A stretch of DNA of 64,000 nucleotides, taken from contig JAJVDF010000045.1 in assembly GCA_022410635.1 (NCBI GenBank), positions 3,388,261 through 3,452,260 on the forward strand, written 5' to 3'. This stretch comes from Tretioscincus oriximinensis. Its lineage: Eukaryota > Chordata > Lepidosauria > Squamata > Gymnophthalmidae. Made by a program: the position numbers and the translations under genes. Shown in pieces: positions 12,101 to 27,100 of the stretch. The notes beneath the pieces were generated by a model, which ran no database searches, was not told the origin of the DNA, and saw nothing but the letters and a program-made list of their open reading frames with translations. Each line of letters starts with the position of its first letter. Position 1 is the first letter of the stretch.

Positions 12101-15100
12101 GCTGGATGACAAGATTTTCAAAACTAAATGATTTCTCTCCCCACCCCTTGATTCTCCATCTTCACCTAGGATTATTTCTTTAATGTTAATATTATTATCT
12201 TTGCTTGCTTTGGAAATGTTGGAAGAAGGGTGGCATACAAATGTTAAAAATTAAGTTAAAATTAGTAAAATAAAGAGAAAAGCAATGAAACACATATATT
12301 GATTGAGTAGTTAGCTCTTAAACATTTATGTTCTCTTTTTATAGAGATTCAAATAATTTCTGACCTAATCTTGGAAGTGTNCATAGGTTTAACTTAGAAC
12401 TTTTGTGTGATTTGCTTTTTTGATTAGAATATCAGATGCTGGGTGATATTTTTCTCCTTTGACCAATGACATTCCCTAGCATATGAGGCACTGAGCAGGA
12501 AAAGTAACCGTGTCTTCTCTTCCCAGTTCTAGGAAAAGGTCCCTACAAGTTGGTCAGCTACTTGGACAGAGTAACAGCAATTGCAGCCAAACTTCTGGAT
12601 GGTTCTGTTTTTCTAGCAGGAGAAGATGGTCTTACTCATGGGAGTACAGCAAACTTTATGCTAACGTCAGGACTGTATAAATCCAGAGCACATGGTAAAC
12701 ATATTGTTACTCAAGAAAAGTAGCAAGAAGTAATGTTGAAGCCAGAACAGTTTTCATCTTGGTAAACATANTGGATATGGATGACAGAAGGATAATTCTA
12801 TTTTCATATTGTGTTTGTGATATTTTTACAGGCAGTGGGTATATATTCATTTATATTCCTGTGCTGTCCTAAATCCAGAGATCCCAGGGAGAGTTACATT
12901 AAAACTGAATTGCAAACACATTTAAAAATGATTTGATTAAATCAGTGTCCAAAAGTAGAGTGCTGCCCTGTGCCAAACCCCATTTTAGGTTAAAAAGACC
13001 ATTTTCACTTTTTTCCTGTACTGACTGTGCAGTGCAGAACCACGAAATAAAATATTTCAAAAAGGAGCATGAAAAACTGATCTGCAACTTTAGATAGTTT
13101 CACAAGAAAAATGTCTGCTAAAGTTTCCACTCAGTGAGGGAAACTTTTCAAGGTGATTTACTAGTTTAAAAATAGTTTGACACTTCAGCATTCAGATAAA
13201 CAACTTTGTAGACACAGCAGTTCTTGTTTTCTGTGCAGCAGAAATAGAAGTAGAAAAGAAGCTGGAAGGAAGCAATCAGTGGCAGAACGAGTGCATAGAG
13301 GTCAGCCGAGTTCTTGCTTTAATAAGTTGGCAGGTAATGAGACTGTGGTTCAGTAGGAAGCCAGAAGTGTAAAGAGCTTTTTAAAATTCCGTTGTACTTC
13401 ACCTTTTTCATTTATGGTAATTTTTTTNAAAAAAATCACATATGTAGTGTGAAGAGTCAGGAACTCAAATATTGTAATAGGAAAACATCAATAATATGTG
13501 AATGAAGTGAGAGTTAATTCTCAAAGGTTGGTGTGGTGAAGATGTTTTGAAGCTTGTCAGTAAGATTTTTTTTTTCAATCTTGTGTGGCTATTTGTACAC
13601 TTGGATTCCTGTCTTTAAAAAGCTACAGAGAGTGCTTCTTTGATAGAAGTGATCCTTTAAAATCATTCTTAAAATAGGAGATTCTGGATCTGATAGAAAA
13701 GAAAAATGAAACATGTTGCATAAGAAAATTTATCAGAAAAAATATGAAGTTTGCTTTGCTTTCAGTATAAAACAAGAGATCCAGTTACACTAGAATTTTT
13801 CATTCCATAATTTTTCTGTGTATTTCCATAAATTTAACTGAAACTGTTAAACATTGTACAATTAATGGGTTATCCTGATTCAGCTCATATCTTTGCAAGT
13901 TATAGTTCCTTTCTGTGCCTACTTTCATTGCTCCAAGGCAGGTAGGCTCCCAGAACAAACAGCCTCCCACTGGAGCAAAATAGGACAATCTCATTCAGCC
14001 ATGGCCACTGTCTTTGGAAAGCTCTCACACAGTGCTGAGGTTTTGCTGTAGAGTTTTTGGCATGGTTTTTTTTTCTGGCTAGACTCATATCCTCCTAGTT
14101 TGACCCAGTGTATCCATATTGAGTTTATAGCTATGTGGTTTAGGATGCCATTTTGGAAACAGTAGTCTGGTTTATGTTTCAAGTAGTATGGATCCTTCAG
14201 GTAGTTTGGATGAAAAGGGATTAGAAGGTAGGATCTCTGCTGTCCTATGGGTGGCAGACGTCTGGTCCAGTTTATTGCCCAGTGCAAAAAGGGCCATAGA
14301 GACCATACAATTCAAGTTCGAAAATTAGCTTATTTCTGAGTTGTTTGGATTTTATCCAATACNAGCTCTGGAGAGGTCCATTTTGTTGTGCCTTGTGTTA
14401 TGAAAAACAGACCCCCATGTTTTACCAGATCTCTTTTCTAGACTGGACTAACTAAGGTGCTACTTTTGGGATTCTGTTTGTTTCTGCTAAATCCTGTCCA
14501 TATTGATAATACTAGAAGTGAATGGAACTTCTGCTATTCAGCAGTAGTGTGTGGATGAGATATGCCATTGTGTAATTTATTGTCCAGTATGAAAAGACCT
14601 TGAGAATAGGGGCTGAAAAAAGAACCCAGAAGAGGTGAGCTAGAAGAGTTATTAATCCAAAGAGANCTTATTTTCTGCTGTAGTCTGAATAATTCAACCA
14701 TCCATCTTCATCATTTCAGTGGCTGCACAGGACAGGAAGGTACAAAAGCCCAGCTGAGCACCTGCAGACCAAGCACAGGCAGCGAAGGCTTTTAAATTTA
14801 TTTTGTGCATAATTTTATTTAGGACCTGAGTATAAGGGCTTTTTCTACTTGGATGGTAGGACTTTCAAGACATCTCAGTTATACGTGACNATGGGGCTTC
14901 CATTATCCTCCTGGAACCCATCCGGGAAAAGCTCCATTATCACAGATTCCTTGGATTGCTGATGTTCTTTGGCATCAGCATGATATTGCCGCTTCTTCAG
15001 CAGCTGCCAGCAGCCCTGGGGTGTGCTGTCGACATGCAAGACTTGCGTTCCTGCGAGAATATATGAGCCAGTCAGAACTGCAGATCACAGTGGGCTGACA

Positions 15101-18100
15101 TGCACAGTACTGAGTTTCGGGTCTTAGTCTCACCTGCTTCTCCAGCTCTGTGCATGTTTTTAGGGAAAATCCAGTCAGACAGGCAATAAGGGTATCCTGT
15201 TTTTTAGCCCTCCTTTCATCTTTTATCCCATCATGTGCTCAGGGCCTTACATAAAACCTGTGTAGCACCTTGGGGACACTTCTGGTTCTGAACAAATTCT
15301 AACCCATCTGGTGACCTGCCCTGATGTACATTGGGGTAACTCAATGAATGTGCTTTTGCTACAGGCAAACCATAACGTGTGCAGAGCTAATGCAACTTGG
15401 ATTATTCTGCAGCTGCTATGGTTTTCTGAGGGAATTCCACTCAAATCCCATGTTGTTGTTGGATCGATACATTTACTCCGCTCTTGAGTAAATGGAAAAT
15501 GTGTCGGGGTCATCACTGATTCAGCTTTTACACTTGTTTTTCTCCCTAGTTAAGACACAGCCTAGACTATGTGGCTTTTGAATAAAAAGGATGTTTAATG
15601 GATAGAGGTGCCAACATTGCAAGTAAAGCTATTGGTCCTTGATAGAAATGATGGGGAAGGGGTACAGATACTTCTGATTTATGCTTGAATGAGATTGCTT
15701 CATGATGGCAATCTCTCTGTACAGGGAAATGTTGGAATATGCCAAGAGCATACTGTATATTTGTCTAAAAAGTGTTTCTTTCAAAAGGCAATCTAAAACT
15801 TCAAATCCAAAGTTTTCCCATTTATATAAAGGACCCTAAACAGCTTGGGCCCAAACACCTAAAGAAATGCCTCCTTCCAAGCAGATGTATTCATCATCTG
15901 TAATCTATGGAAGTGACCATACTGCCCTTGCCACCACTTCCAAAGCTTAAAAATATGGGGAAGTCTGCTAGGACTTTTCAATGATAGCCCTGATGATAAC
16001 AGAGGTTTTGCTCTGAGGTGCCTTGGATAGATCCTGTACACATTTTGGCTTTTAGGTAATTGAATAATCTGTTTCTTCATTTAGCTGTGTTTTTAACTAA
16101 CAGGTCTTGGTTCTGTTATAACCTATTCTGAAACTGTGCAGCGTGTAGTTTAAACTATGTTTGGATCTAAAGCATTGTGTATGATCCAGGGCAGCTCATT
16201 ATTAGCAGTGGTCCTATGAGTTCACTGAAATTAGTTCTGACATAGTGGGATTATAAAATATTAATAGAATGCAGAAAAATAGTTTATTCTGGGCAAGTAT
16301 GATTCATCCTGTAAATAAATGTTGTCATGTTGGAAAATTAGACAGTGTTCCACAGTAATGAACAGTGCACCACACAACATCTGTTTAACGGAGATTATTT
16401 GTTCTCTCTGCAGGATTTTTGAAGAAATATTATCTAGCCTTGAGGGGGACAGTTAATTTTACAGTAATTTTATGGTTATTTTAAGCAGAATAACAGAGTG
16501 ATACAATGAAATAATATTTGGAACAAACAGATGCTTACTTGGGTCTCAGTTTTGTCACTCTTTAAGTGAGCATTACATAGACATTAGTTAAATCTATTGT
16601 AACAATCCCAAATGTTACTTGTTCTGTGCAAGGCAAAGATAGTCATTTTTCAGGCATTGCTCATTTAAAAGATTGTATGGTTTGTGCATGAGGGAAAGGG
16701 ATTGTGCATTTAGCCTCATCCCTGAGTCATTCCACTTCTTCCAACTTTCGTCATTAGTGGAAAAGCCCATTGAAAAGCCCAGGATATAGGCAGGAAGCCT
16801 CAAGGAGAAAAATGCAGGTACAGTTTTTGTCTCCCTTTGCTTGAAAATGCCCAGAAGCAAATGTAGGCCACTGTTCAAAGGTTCTAGGCTAGATGGGCAA
16901 TGATCTGGTCTCCCATGATTGAAAATAGTGCAAGGAGATTCTACATGTAGAGCATTCTCCCATCAAAATGNATACTCTGGCTGGAATGGTGGAGATTGAA
17001 CTTCAGCTATATACTGNAACTACATATGGGATCCTGTAGTCTGTTTATTACTTGATCATGTTTTGAGTATCAGTAGTATATAAAGAATCATGTCTTGTTT
17101 CTCAGTTGAATTTGGTGGAATCTGAAAGCATAAGACAAATGGTCCATATTTGGTTCAGTGTGCAAAAGGCTGTTTTTTAGAATTTCTATTAAACTCTGAT
17201 AATAATATTCTGCTTGTGATATTTGTCTTCCAGATCCAAACCTGGTTTCCTTCGAATTAGCTGACCGACCAAATTATTTTCTATGTTTAGCTTCCAACAA
17301 TTCTCTACATATTTCCAAATGGGAGAAAAGAGAATATTTTCAGAATAGATCAACATTTGTCATCCACAAGAATACTTGGCTCTCCGGATATAGTTCATTT
17401 GAGTCTTTTGCAGTTCCAGGAGCCTTCATTCATGTTTCAGGTTCCTCTGTGGATATTGCAAAATATCATCACTCTGAAGCATTCAGACTATCCACTCTTT
17501 TTAAACTTGTAGGTAAGCAGTTTTGCCATTCTTCATAGTAAGTAAAAACATAACTGCCAACGTTCTTNATGAATCTTGTGATTAAACAAATGACAGCAAT
17601 ACCTATATATCTGGATCTTTTACTAGCATTATGCTCATAGTTTGTATTTACCCGATTCAGAACACAGAATTATTCAGCTTAGTTCTATCAAATGATTTCG
17701 TAAATCAAATGCCACTCTATATGCTACTGTTCTTGTTTAGTTTAGAGAGTTAGATATTCACACAAATAATATTATTATTGTNATTNTTGTCATTATNGTN
17801 ATNATCNTTATCATCATTATCATTAACGTACATGGTGCTGTTTAGTATTCATATAAAAATACAATCAGTAAAATGAACAATAATAAATAATATATAAACA
17901 TTANAGTTAAAATATCAAAATAATAAGTAGCCAGTTAAAACAAAATTTTATCTGTGATATCAAAGGCCCTGGAGCATAAGACTCTCTTTAGCTGAGATTT
18001 GAAAATAGTAAGTGAAGAGACAGAGCAGANGTGAGTAGGGAGGTTTTAGAGATACATGTATTATGTGTATTCAAGCCCTTCACTCTCCTAAATATTCATT

Positions 18101-21100
18101 CTTTGTCATGTGTAATGTTAATTGAAGCTATAAACTTGTTTTCTGAAAACATTTCTGCACTTTCCACTCCATAATCCCCTGCTGGGATGGGATAAAGTGG
18201 GAGGATAGACAGTAGCACAGTGGGTAATAGGACAACAGGAGTAACCTCAGAGGGGATAGGCATGGTAAGGGCCAGATTGGTGTAAATAAATTACAAAGCA
18301 GAAAGATGGTTGAATACAATTTTCACTTGAGGTGATTTAACAATTCTGCTCCAGCCTTTTCTGAATTCAGAACAGATCACACCATTAGTAATGTAGAAGC
18401 AACATAGCTNTTTCAATCCACATCATGGACTTTCCGCTTAAGGTATCACCTGTCTCAGCCAACAATTGCCCTAAGTTGTATCATTTAAGTTTTGTCCAGT
18501 GCACTAAGGTGAAACTGAATAGAACANCTTTCAAAGATAATACATCTAACTCATGTCAGGAGTTTGCAAATGGTTTCCTAAGTTTGTTCCAGTCTAGGTG
18601 TAGAATTTCCAATGTTTGGATCAGGACCAACAGCATTAGTAAGGTTGCAGACATCTTTAGACAGGTGGCTGTGAATCTTGGGATGGTTCTGGCTCATCCC
18701 AAAATGCTAGTCCCATGTGAGCAAAGGGAGCTGTTTGGTCCAGACTACTGATCAAATGAAGAACAGCCCTTTTTAAGAAGTTAATGACAATCATTTGGCT
18801 TCAAACTAGGGCTGCATCCCCACATCACTTATTTATTCCTGGATATACTATAACTGGATATTCCACAATAAAGCATGGATATTCTGGAGTAAATCTNTCC
18901 CCACAGTGCCAACCATAGTGGAATAAATAAGTGATGTAGGGATGCAGCCTTAGCATTTTATTGAAATAACAGTATCTAGATTTTTCTCTAACACAGTTCA
19001 AAACAGTGTTACCTTCTCTTGACAGATTTTGTATTTAATTTTAAACGGAATAGGTNAATCTTGCATTGACATGATTTTCGTAAATAAGTTTTATTTTAGA
19101 TAGAAAAAATAAATTTGCTATTATATGACTGTTTTTAAAATCTATGCACTCAGATAATTTATTTACAAGTCCTCTATTGTATGTATGAGCTATGAACTTC
19201 ACCTTGTTAGTGTTGCATTTCTTATGTCTCTCAGGTAGCTTTCTGATTTAAAAAAGGTACTNGTAGTTTTTTAATCAGTGATTGTCTATAGGAAAACTAG
19301 ATAAATTTTNCATATATGTAAAATAAACTTGGAGACATAGGCTTGGGCTAAGATCATCAAGTTACAAAGCATCTTTCAGAAAATTCATTTTAGTTTTCTT
19401 GATGGAGAAACATTTTTTAAGGATAATTCTTTTCATTTTAGGTATAAGANTTTTTAAGAGCAGTTTTGATATTTCTCTGGTGGGCTTTCTTAAAGAATGC
19501 AACATTGTTGTATAGATAGAACAAGATTTTAGCAAAGCAATTCTTATTTGATTGACCTGTTGTTTTCTGTAGTCTCAAGGCTGTGATCCCTCTCATATNT
19601 TCCCATCCTCAACTGCCTTAAGGTTTTGATTCAGCCTTGTCAATAAAAGATGTANATTATCAGATGAGGATTTATTGTTTCTCATGCATTAGCAGGNAAT
19701 TTAATCCCCCTGGAAGTGACATGTCCAAATATAAAGATTTTCTTGAGATGAGGAATCATAATGGTCAATAGGAATTTTCTCTATGGGTAAAGTGTTGCTG
19801 CTTCCATATTAACAGGGTGGTTTCATGTTCAAGATTGCCATATATTGTATAAATTATCTCACAATCACAGAAGCTTATTCTAAGCTATTTCTATTTGTTC
19901 GGCTTTTTAAAAATGAAGTTCCACGCNCTCTGAAATGCTCTCTGAACCACACTATTATACAGAGCAGGACTAAATCCATTATTCTGCCTTTTGCCTCTGG
20001 CGTCTTGTTGAATTAACCTTGCAAATTTGCATTCGGTCAATAAGGCCAAGGGCCTCCAAATACTGATTCTTGTGCNTCATTGGGATCTAATGAAAATTTG
20101 AGATAGAATTGGCTATTATGTATAGATTAGTATAAGAAAAAATATTTGAGATTAAATCAGTGTCCTCACTANCCCAGCAGCTCATATAGTGAGAAACCAG
20201 ATGTATTTGAACAATTGGCAAATAGGGTATAACAGGATGTGAGCATAACAGTGTAAGCTCTAGGTTGAGAAGGCCTCTATAAGTGCAAAGAGTCAAAGGT
20301 ATNCAATCTAATGTATGGCTCCTTCTGCACTGGAATTTATTCTGTATTATATCCTGGGATAGGAAAGTATCTCTCTGGCCTAGAGCCTATTTAGAGCCTA
20401 GTACAGAGTAAGGCTAGGTGGGTAAAGGTCCTGAGTGTGAGGGCTCCAAAAAGATGCAACACAATTTACTTCTACTATATAAAGCTCTATTTCCACCAAA
20501 GAGGNCTTGGTTCTTGCAACTGCTGATCCCTTCTGTCACATGTATTTTGTTTTGTAAAGTTGGAGTGTGCCATCAAAGTAGATGNTTGACATTACATCTT
20601 ATGGTAGCAAATCCCAAGATTCAGCTGCCTGGTGCATGAATGCTTTCTCTTTCAGTGTTCCTGAATCTTCCATTATTTAGAATCACTAGAAGCTTCCATG
20701 TTGTTTGTAGATGAAGTTTTGTATGCTTTCAGTACTACATGTAATATCATAAACAATCGTCCTAATGGACAATATCGTATTCCAAGAGATTTTATACAGA
20801 ACACCATTATAGGCTATTGTACAACCCTAATAAGTTAAAAAAGCAACAATTCACCTTCGCCTGTATCAGTTTTTAAATCTTGACTGTATTAGAGCCAAAG
20901 GCAGTACCAAAGGCCCATGCCACATATGTGCCTTTAAACCATCCTCAATCTTGAAAAGTTAGGCTGGAATCTAGAAAAACTGGGGCTCCCGNCTTGATTT
21001 AATCTAGTTCTTCAGGACTGAAAACAGTTTAAAAGCATGTGTCTGAGCAGAGCCTTGTGTGTATACTATAATGATGATATAACTATCTACTTAAAGAATC

Positions 21101-24100
21101 AAATTACTGAACATTCCCACAAGATGAAACCATNGGTCTTGTTTCTGCTTTAGATCATTTACACAGTACTTTAGCTCAAAAATTGCACTTGGGAAGGATA
21201 GTCTATATCTGAGCTTGCTTGGATTTGAGTTGCTAGTATGTAGACTTAGGATGTGTGCACANAGCATATTTCTTCCTCGATCGGAGCTGCTTCTGGTAGA
21301 ATCGCCAGAACCAGGTCCTTGGAGAAGAATGTGATTATTGACAATTCTAGANATTTAGGAACTGTTTGCCATCTGAGGATTCGCAGATTAAACCATCTAA
21401 AAGGCATAGAGCAAACTTGTACATCCAAAGCTAATCTAAAATGTAAGAACTATCCTGTCCTATATTCTCTCAAGTTTTCAGTTCATCTTGTGGGAGTCTT
21501 TAATCATCCTAGTGCCTCAAATATTATATGGAAAAGCATATGCACTGTCCTAAGAAATGAGGGCTTATTTAGAGGGCTGGTGTAGGTGCTAATACTTAGT
21601 TATTTATGGAATTTATAAAAAACAGATTTCATAAAGACTCTCTGCTGTTTGCAAGTNGAACATAAACTTTGAATGAATACATAGAAAGCAAATGTTTTAA
21701 TGAAAGGGTACAACAATATNCCCAAAGAATTCCGTACTATCAAACTGCTGGCTTAAAATGACAATAGAAACATTGTGCCTTTGTATATCCAGATTGGGCG
21801 CTAATGCAGCTGTTGGTTGGCACACTCCAACTTTACAAAACAAAGTGCTTCTTTGCCTCCTTTTAATCATAATAGTGCTTAAGGTGGAACAGCAGTGCGC
21901 ATGGAGATTATGTTGCTGTTGAGAAGTAAAGTTCCTCAAACTGCTAGTTTGAAAAGAAATCCTTCTTCCACTTCTAAAGATAAGACTAATGTCTTTTCCA
22001 AATTAGTCTTCCTTAGTGATGCATTAGTAGAGAATTGTATTTCTTTTTAAAGCATGAAGTTTTTGCCTTCCAGTCATACCAAAGAATCCTNTCTATGCCT
22101 GTGGAAAACTAAAACAATTTACCTCAGCAAGTGGGATCATATCAAATGGTGANGAGGCATTTCATTAATCACCACATCCGAGGATTTGAATTTCAGGGTT
22201 TTGTAAGCAAAGACGCACATAGGCCTTGCATCTTTCTCCAGTATTCTTTCACGAGGCCCAGCTTGCTGATGTGGTGTAATTACATGGTCTAAAAATACAG
22301 CAGCATTTGTTTAAGTTAATGGAAAAGTTACACCAGTTCTAGAGTGGAGAGGGAAAGGCAGATTGGGTTTCCTGCTGACTGTCATAAATGCTTTACATAT
22401 TAGATCAGAGCTTTTTCCAACCGGGAAGTGCTTTTTCTGAATATAAATTTTGGAAACACTGCAATAGATTCTTTAAACTGATTTTTCAAAACTGTCTCCG
22501 TTAACCTTTTTAAACACCATTTGAAACATATCTAAATTATTTTCAAAGTTTGTTCAACTGCTGCCATACTAACCTTGCTTCTTCAAGAAGATCATGTGAN
22601 GCTCCCCAATTTGAAACCAGCCAATACCATACTTGTCAATATCTATCACCCAGTACTGAAGGTTAACATACCTTCAATTTAATAAGACGAGATCACAACC
22701 AATTTCCAGAATATCAATTATATTTATCTACCAGTTTTCAAAAAAGACTCCAGAAGTGATCTGGATAATTACAGACCAGTTAGCTTGACATCACTACTAG
22801 ATAAAGGGGTAGAAACATTATGAAGAATAAAATTAATGTGCACATGGGAGGCACAAGTGCTGCTGAAGGAACATCAACATGACTTCTGAAAAAATAAAAC
22901 TTGCCTTACTAACTTGTTGGAAAGGCTTTTGAGAGAGGGCCTTATTTATCCTGAATAAGAGAACAGACTTTGTCCTGGACTGACACCTGGCTAAAGGACA
23001 GGAAACAAGAAATGGGCAATTCTCAGAATGGAAGGAAATAAAATTCCAAAGTACAGTAATGGGGCCTGTTAATCATCTGCAAGTAGAGGGTAAATAGTGA
23101 GATAGCAANGTTTGCTGATGATATGAAATTATTCAGGGTAATAAATTGGCAGTGATTGTGAAGAGCTCCAGAAATATCTCTTGATATTGAGTGGCAACTT
23201 AATGGGAAATACATTTTAATATTTGTTAGTACAAAGTAATATACAGGAGATATACCAATTACATGTATAAACTAAAAAGGATGGACTTCTATGTCAAGGA
23301 AAANGATGTTGAAAATGTGGTAGACAGGTCAGTAGTGAGACGTATTGCTCATCCTGCAATAGTTTTTGATGTCCAAACTGCTGCCACCATACTCAGCANC
23401 TGTGGAAAAAGAATAGTGTAATCCAGAACTTCATTTAATTGACCTGGATTCTTCCTCTTCCACTTTCACTACTTCTCTACTCTTCTCTTTTGCTTCCTGC
23501 TCTTTTGACCATGGCACCTCCTCCCTGAATTCCACNATCTTCCACTCTTGATAGCCTCCCCCCCTGATTGACTTTCCATACAGTGCAGCTCTCTCTGACC
23601 CCTTGTTTGTAACCTGCCCGCTATCTCTCAGGCAGCAGAACGTCTGTGGAGGAGGTCCAATTCTCAGGCCAACCTCCTCAATTACATATTCATCCTTTTC
23701 TTCTACTCTGAAGATAGCAAAANAGAACTATTTTTCCCATTCTTCAAAATGCTCATCATCCTCAATGTCTTTTCTCTATATTTTCCTCACTCTTAAAACC
23801 ACCTCCTCTCCTTCAGCGCAAGATTTTGCCTNCTTTAATTTAAAATTTCCTTCTATCTGCTCTGAGTTCTGTTCTCTAGTCCTCTTTTTAAAAAAAGTCA
23901 AGGAAAGTTTATTTGATCTTTTATAGTTTTACTTCTCATACATAAATTGCNTCTTGACAATTTTTTATTTTTTCTCCTCTCCCTCCCTGCATCCATCCAC
24001 CAGGAGTAACTTACTCAATCCCTTACATATACATTATGACAATATTGCACTGAAAAAATTAAACTTTAAATTTTTCATTTTAATTCCAAAATTTGTTTTA

Positions 24101-27100
24101 TAAATAAGTTTTTACTATTTACCATTTTTGTTTACTATCCACTAATCTTTGGTATATATGGTAATTTACATTATTAATACAGCAATCTGACATTTCTACT
24201 GCAAGCATATTTACTATATACCATAATTATACCATTTTCTAACCATCCATTTAGTCTTATCTTTCCAATCTNCTGCCAATACTACTTGTGCACATGCTAT
24301 CAATTTATCCATTATATATTTTTGTTCTACTGATTGATGATTATTCAGGCCTACATTCATTATTATAATTTTATCCATTATAACAATTTGTGTTTTAACA
24401 TACTGTTTATTTATTTATTGTGTCTTTTTCCAATATTCTCATACAATTTCACATTCTCACACCATGTGATGATACAACCCTCTTTGCTGGCAATTNTGCC
24501 AGCATAAACCATTTATATTTGGGGAAAATGTGCTAATTGTGCTGGGGTGCTATACCATTTTTGTGTAATCTTTCTTCTAGTTTCTTTCAAGCTATTGAAC
24601 ATTTCCTTTCTAATATTCTTAATGTCATTTTTATATCTTGCCTATCTATCCTCATATCTGAGCTCCATATNATATATAATTCTTCTAANATTTCCTCCCC
24701 TACCATGTTAAGTTGTATATATAACACTCCTGCTATTTGTTCTCTCCTTTTAAATATTTTGTTGTTATCCTTTCAAATGAAGAATTTTATTTTGTTCAAT
24801 ATATATTTGTTATTTATGAAATTTCTAATTACATTAGTCTGTATCCACTAGCTCTGTCCAAACCACCCTAGAATTATTACTAAANCTGTTGGTTGTCACT
24901 GATTTTTATAAAAATCTTTTATTTTCATCAATCCTGTTTTTCAAATTATTCAATGCCTTACTTAAATTCCCACCCCACTGCAGTATTAATTACCCAAAAT
25001 AACACCAGTTTATTTACATTATTCTTTATAAACTGTTTTTTTCATTTCCCCCATATCCTTATTGTTTCTTTTAACAGTTCTTTTAACAAATTGTCTTCCC
25101 TTCTATTCCATTCCCTGAATCATATTTCTTTACTATTTAAATTATTTNTTTGTCTTTCCATAAAAGTAGTCCTCTCTATCACCCAATCTTTCCTTCAGCC
25201 TTTTCCCACTCCCACCTTCTCTAACTTTCACCACTTTTCATTTTTGGAACTTAATCACATTGTCCATTCTACTAATCCTTTCACCTGTTCCCTTGATCCT
25301 TTTCTGTCTCACTTGTCTGTAAGGCCCTCACCATTTTTCTCCACTTTTTACATACTATTAANTTATCTCTTTTGATTGGTTCCTTCCTATTGGATTACAA
25401 AAAGGCTATAGTTACTCCTTTACCTAAAAAACTCCAACTCAACAATTCTTTTGTTATAAATTATCTGCCTATCTGTATTAACTTTCCATTCTAAAGTTTT
25501 AGAATGTATTCTACATGCACTGTCTAGAATTTCTGGCTTCTCCCATTTTAGATCCCTTACAGANGACCTTCTCCTTGCCAAATCTAATGGTTTCTACTAA
25601 GATTTCATTCTCTTGATGATTTTGGCCTTTGGTATAGTTCTTCATGCTCTCCTTCTTGACACTCTTTGCAACTTTGGATTTCAGTGTTCTGTTCTGGTTA
25701 TCATCCTACTTGTCTAATCATTCTGATGGACAAAGTGCCCATCAGCACCCATCTTTCTTCCTCCTTTCGTCTCTCCACTTGGGGCACTCCACTTCAAGGT
25801 TCAGTTCTGGGCCTGTTTCTCTTTTCCTTTTACCCTTCTTTTCTTGGGCTTCTCATCTAGTCCTTTGGCTTTTGGTATCATCTTTATCCTGATAACACGC
25901 AGNCGTATCTCTCTACCCCTCACTTATCCTTTTCTATTGAATCCAACATCTTTCAATGTCTCACCACAATCTCNGATGGGATGACCAGATGCAGGCTTAA
26001 ATTCAATATATCTAAAACTNAATTACTACTTTTCCCTTATTGNCTCTCTTCCATATTTGTCAAAAATGTCTCTATTTCCACTGTTAAGGAAGCTCGCAAT
26101 CCGGGCGTGCTATTTTACTCTTTCTTTTGACGTGCACATAGTTGTGCCAAAAATGGGTAGTTCCTTTTNATATAATATCTCTAAAATCAGACGATTCCTG
26201 ACCAAGACTCTCATTCACACTCTTATCATATCTCAACCTGATTACTGTAACACTCTCTTGGCGGTGGTTCTGGCCTGTCATTTCCAGCAGCCTATCAGAA
26301 TTATCTTCTTGTCTTGTTGCTTTGAACACATTGCCTTATTACTTAAACTATTTAACTGGCTCTCTATCTCCTTCCATATTCAGTTTAAGACTTTGGTTCT
26401 CACTTTCAAGGACCTTCATGCTTCCCTACACACACACACACACACAGAGAGAGACACAAAAATCTTGTCTCATTTCTTTGTTTCAACCCTCTCCCACTCT
26501 CCGCTCTGTACAGTCCTAGCACCTGGTCCAGCTGAGAGTCTGCTCTTCNGGGTCTTNTATCTGCCCTTTCTGTCTTCTTNCTCTCTTCTCACTGATCTAC
26601 ATTCTTCACTCATTCTGGTGTCTCTTGAATCCCNTTTTAAAACTTTTCTATTCCCCAGGGCCTTTGACAGGCCTCACTAACTTCCTATTCAAATAATATA
26701 CATATACTTCAAACCTAGAAGTATTTTATCTGTTTTAATACTTATATTGTGTTTTCATACTGTGTTTTTTGCTGGTATTTTGTATGCCATGTACAGCACT
26801 AAGTATGTAGTTAGCTCTCTATAAGTAAACATTAATAATAATAATTTCACAATTACTTTCAGTTTTCATTATCCTGAACAACCTGCTGTCATCAGCCANC
26901 TTTGCTTTTAAAAAACACAGGTGCCAATAATGAATCTTGGGACAGCCCACTTCCCGCATTTTTCCACCTAGAAAACTATCGTTGATTACTATTCTCCATC
27001 TCCTGTCTTTTAGACAGTTACCAACCCAAGACATGACTTGTCCTCTTATTCCATGATACAAGAGATTATTCATGAATCTTTGAGGGACCTTGTCAAAAAC

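Larger units (their letters stand above)
23430..26850 (+). mobile_element. L2-type LINE, split by an L1 insertion
   Basis: The left part (23430-23900) has the segment SPSAQDFA ahead of the reverse transcriptase. The right part (25370-26850) has [12 protein letters not shown] coding, [32 protein letters not shown] and [20 protein letters not shown], the L2 C-terminal signature. It ends in a TAATAATAAT tail near 26831-26847. Frames are broken. A CA microsatellite (26424-26442) lies inside. Confidence 0.82.

Noticed and set aside
24893..25375. 160-codon plus-strand ORF as a gene
   Set aside because: It lies mostly on the strand opposite an L1 fragment; low complexity, with no domain.
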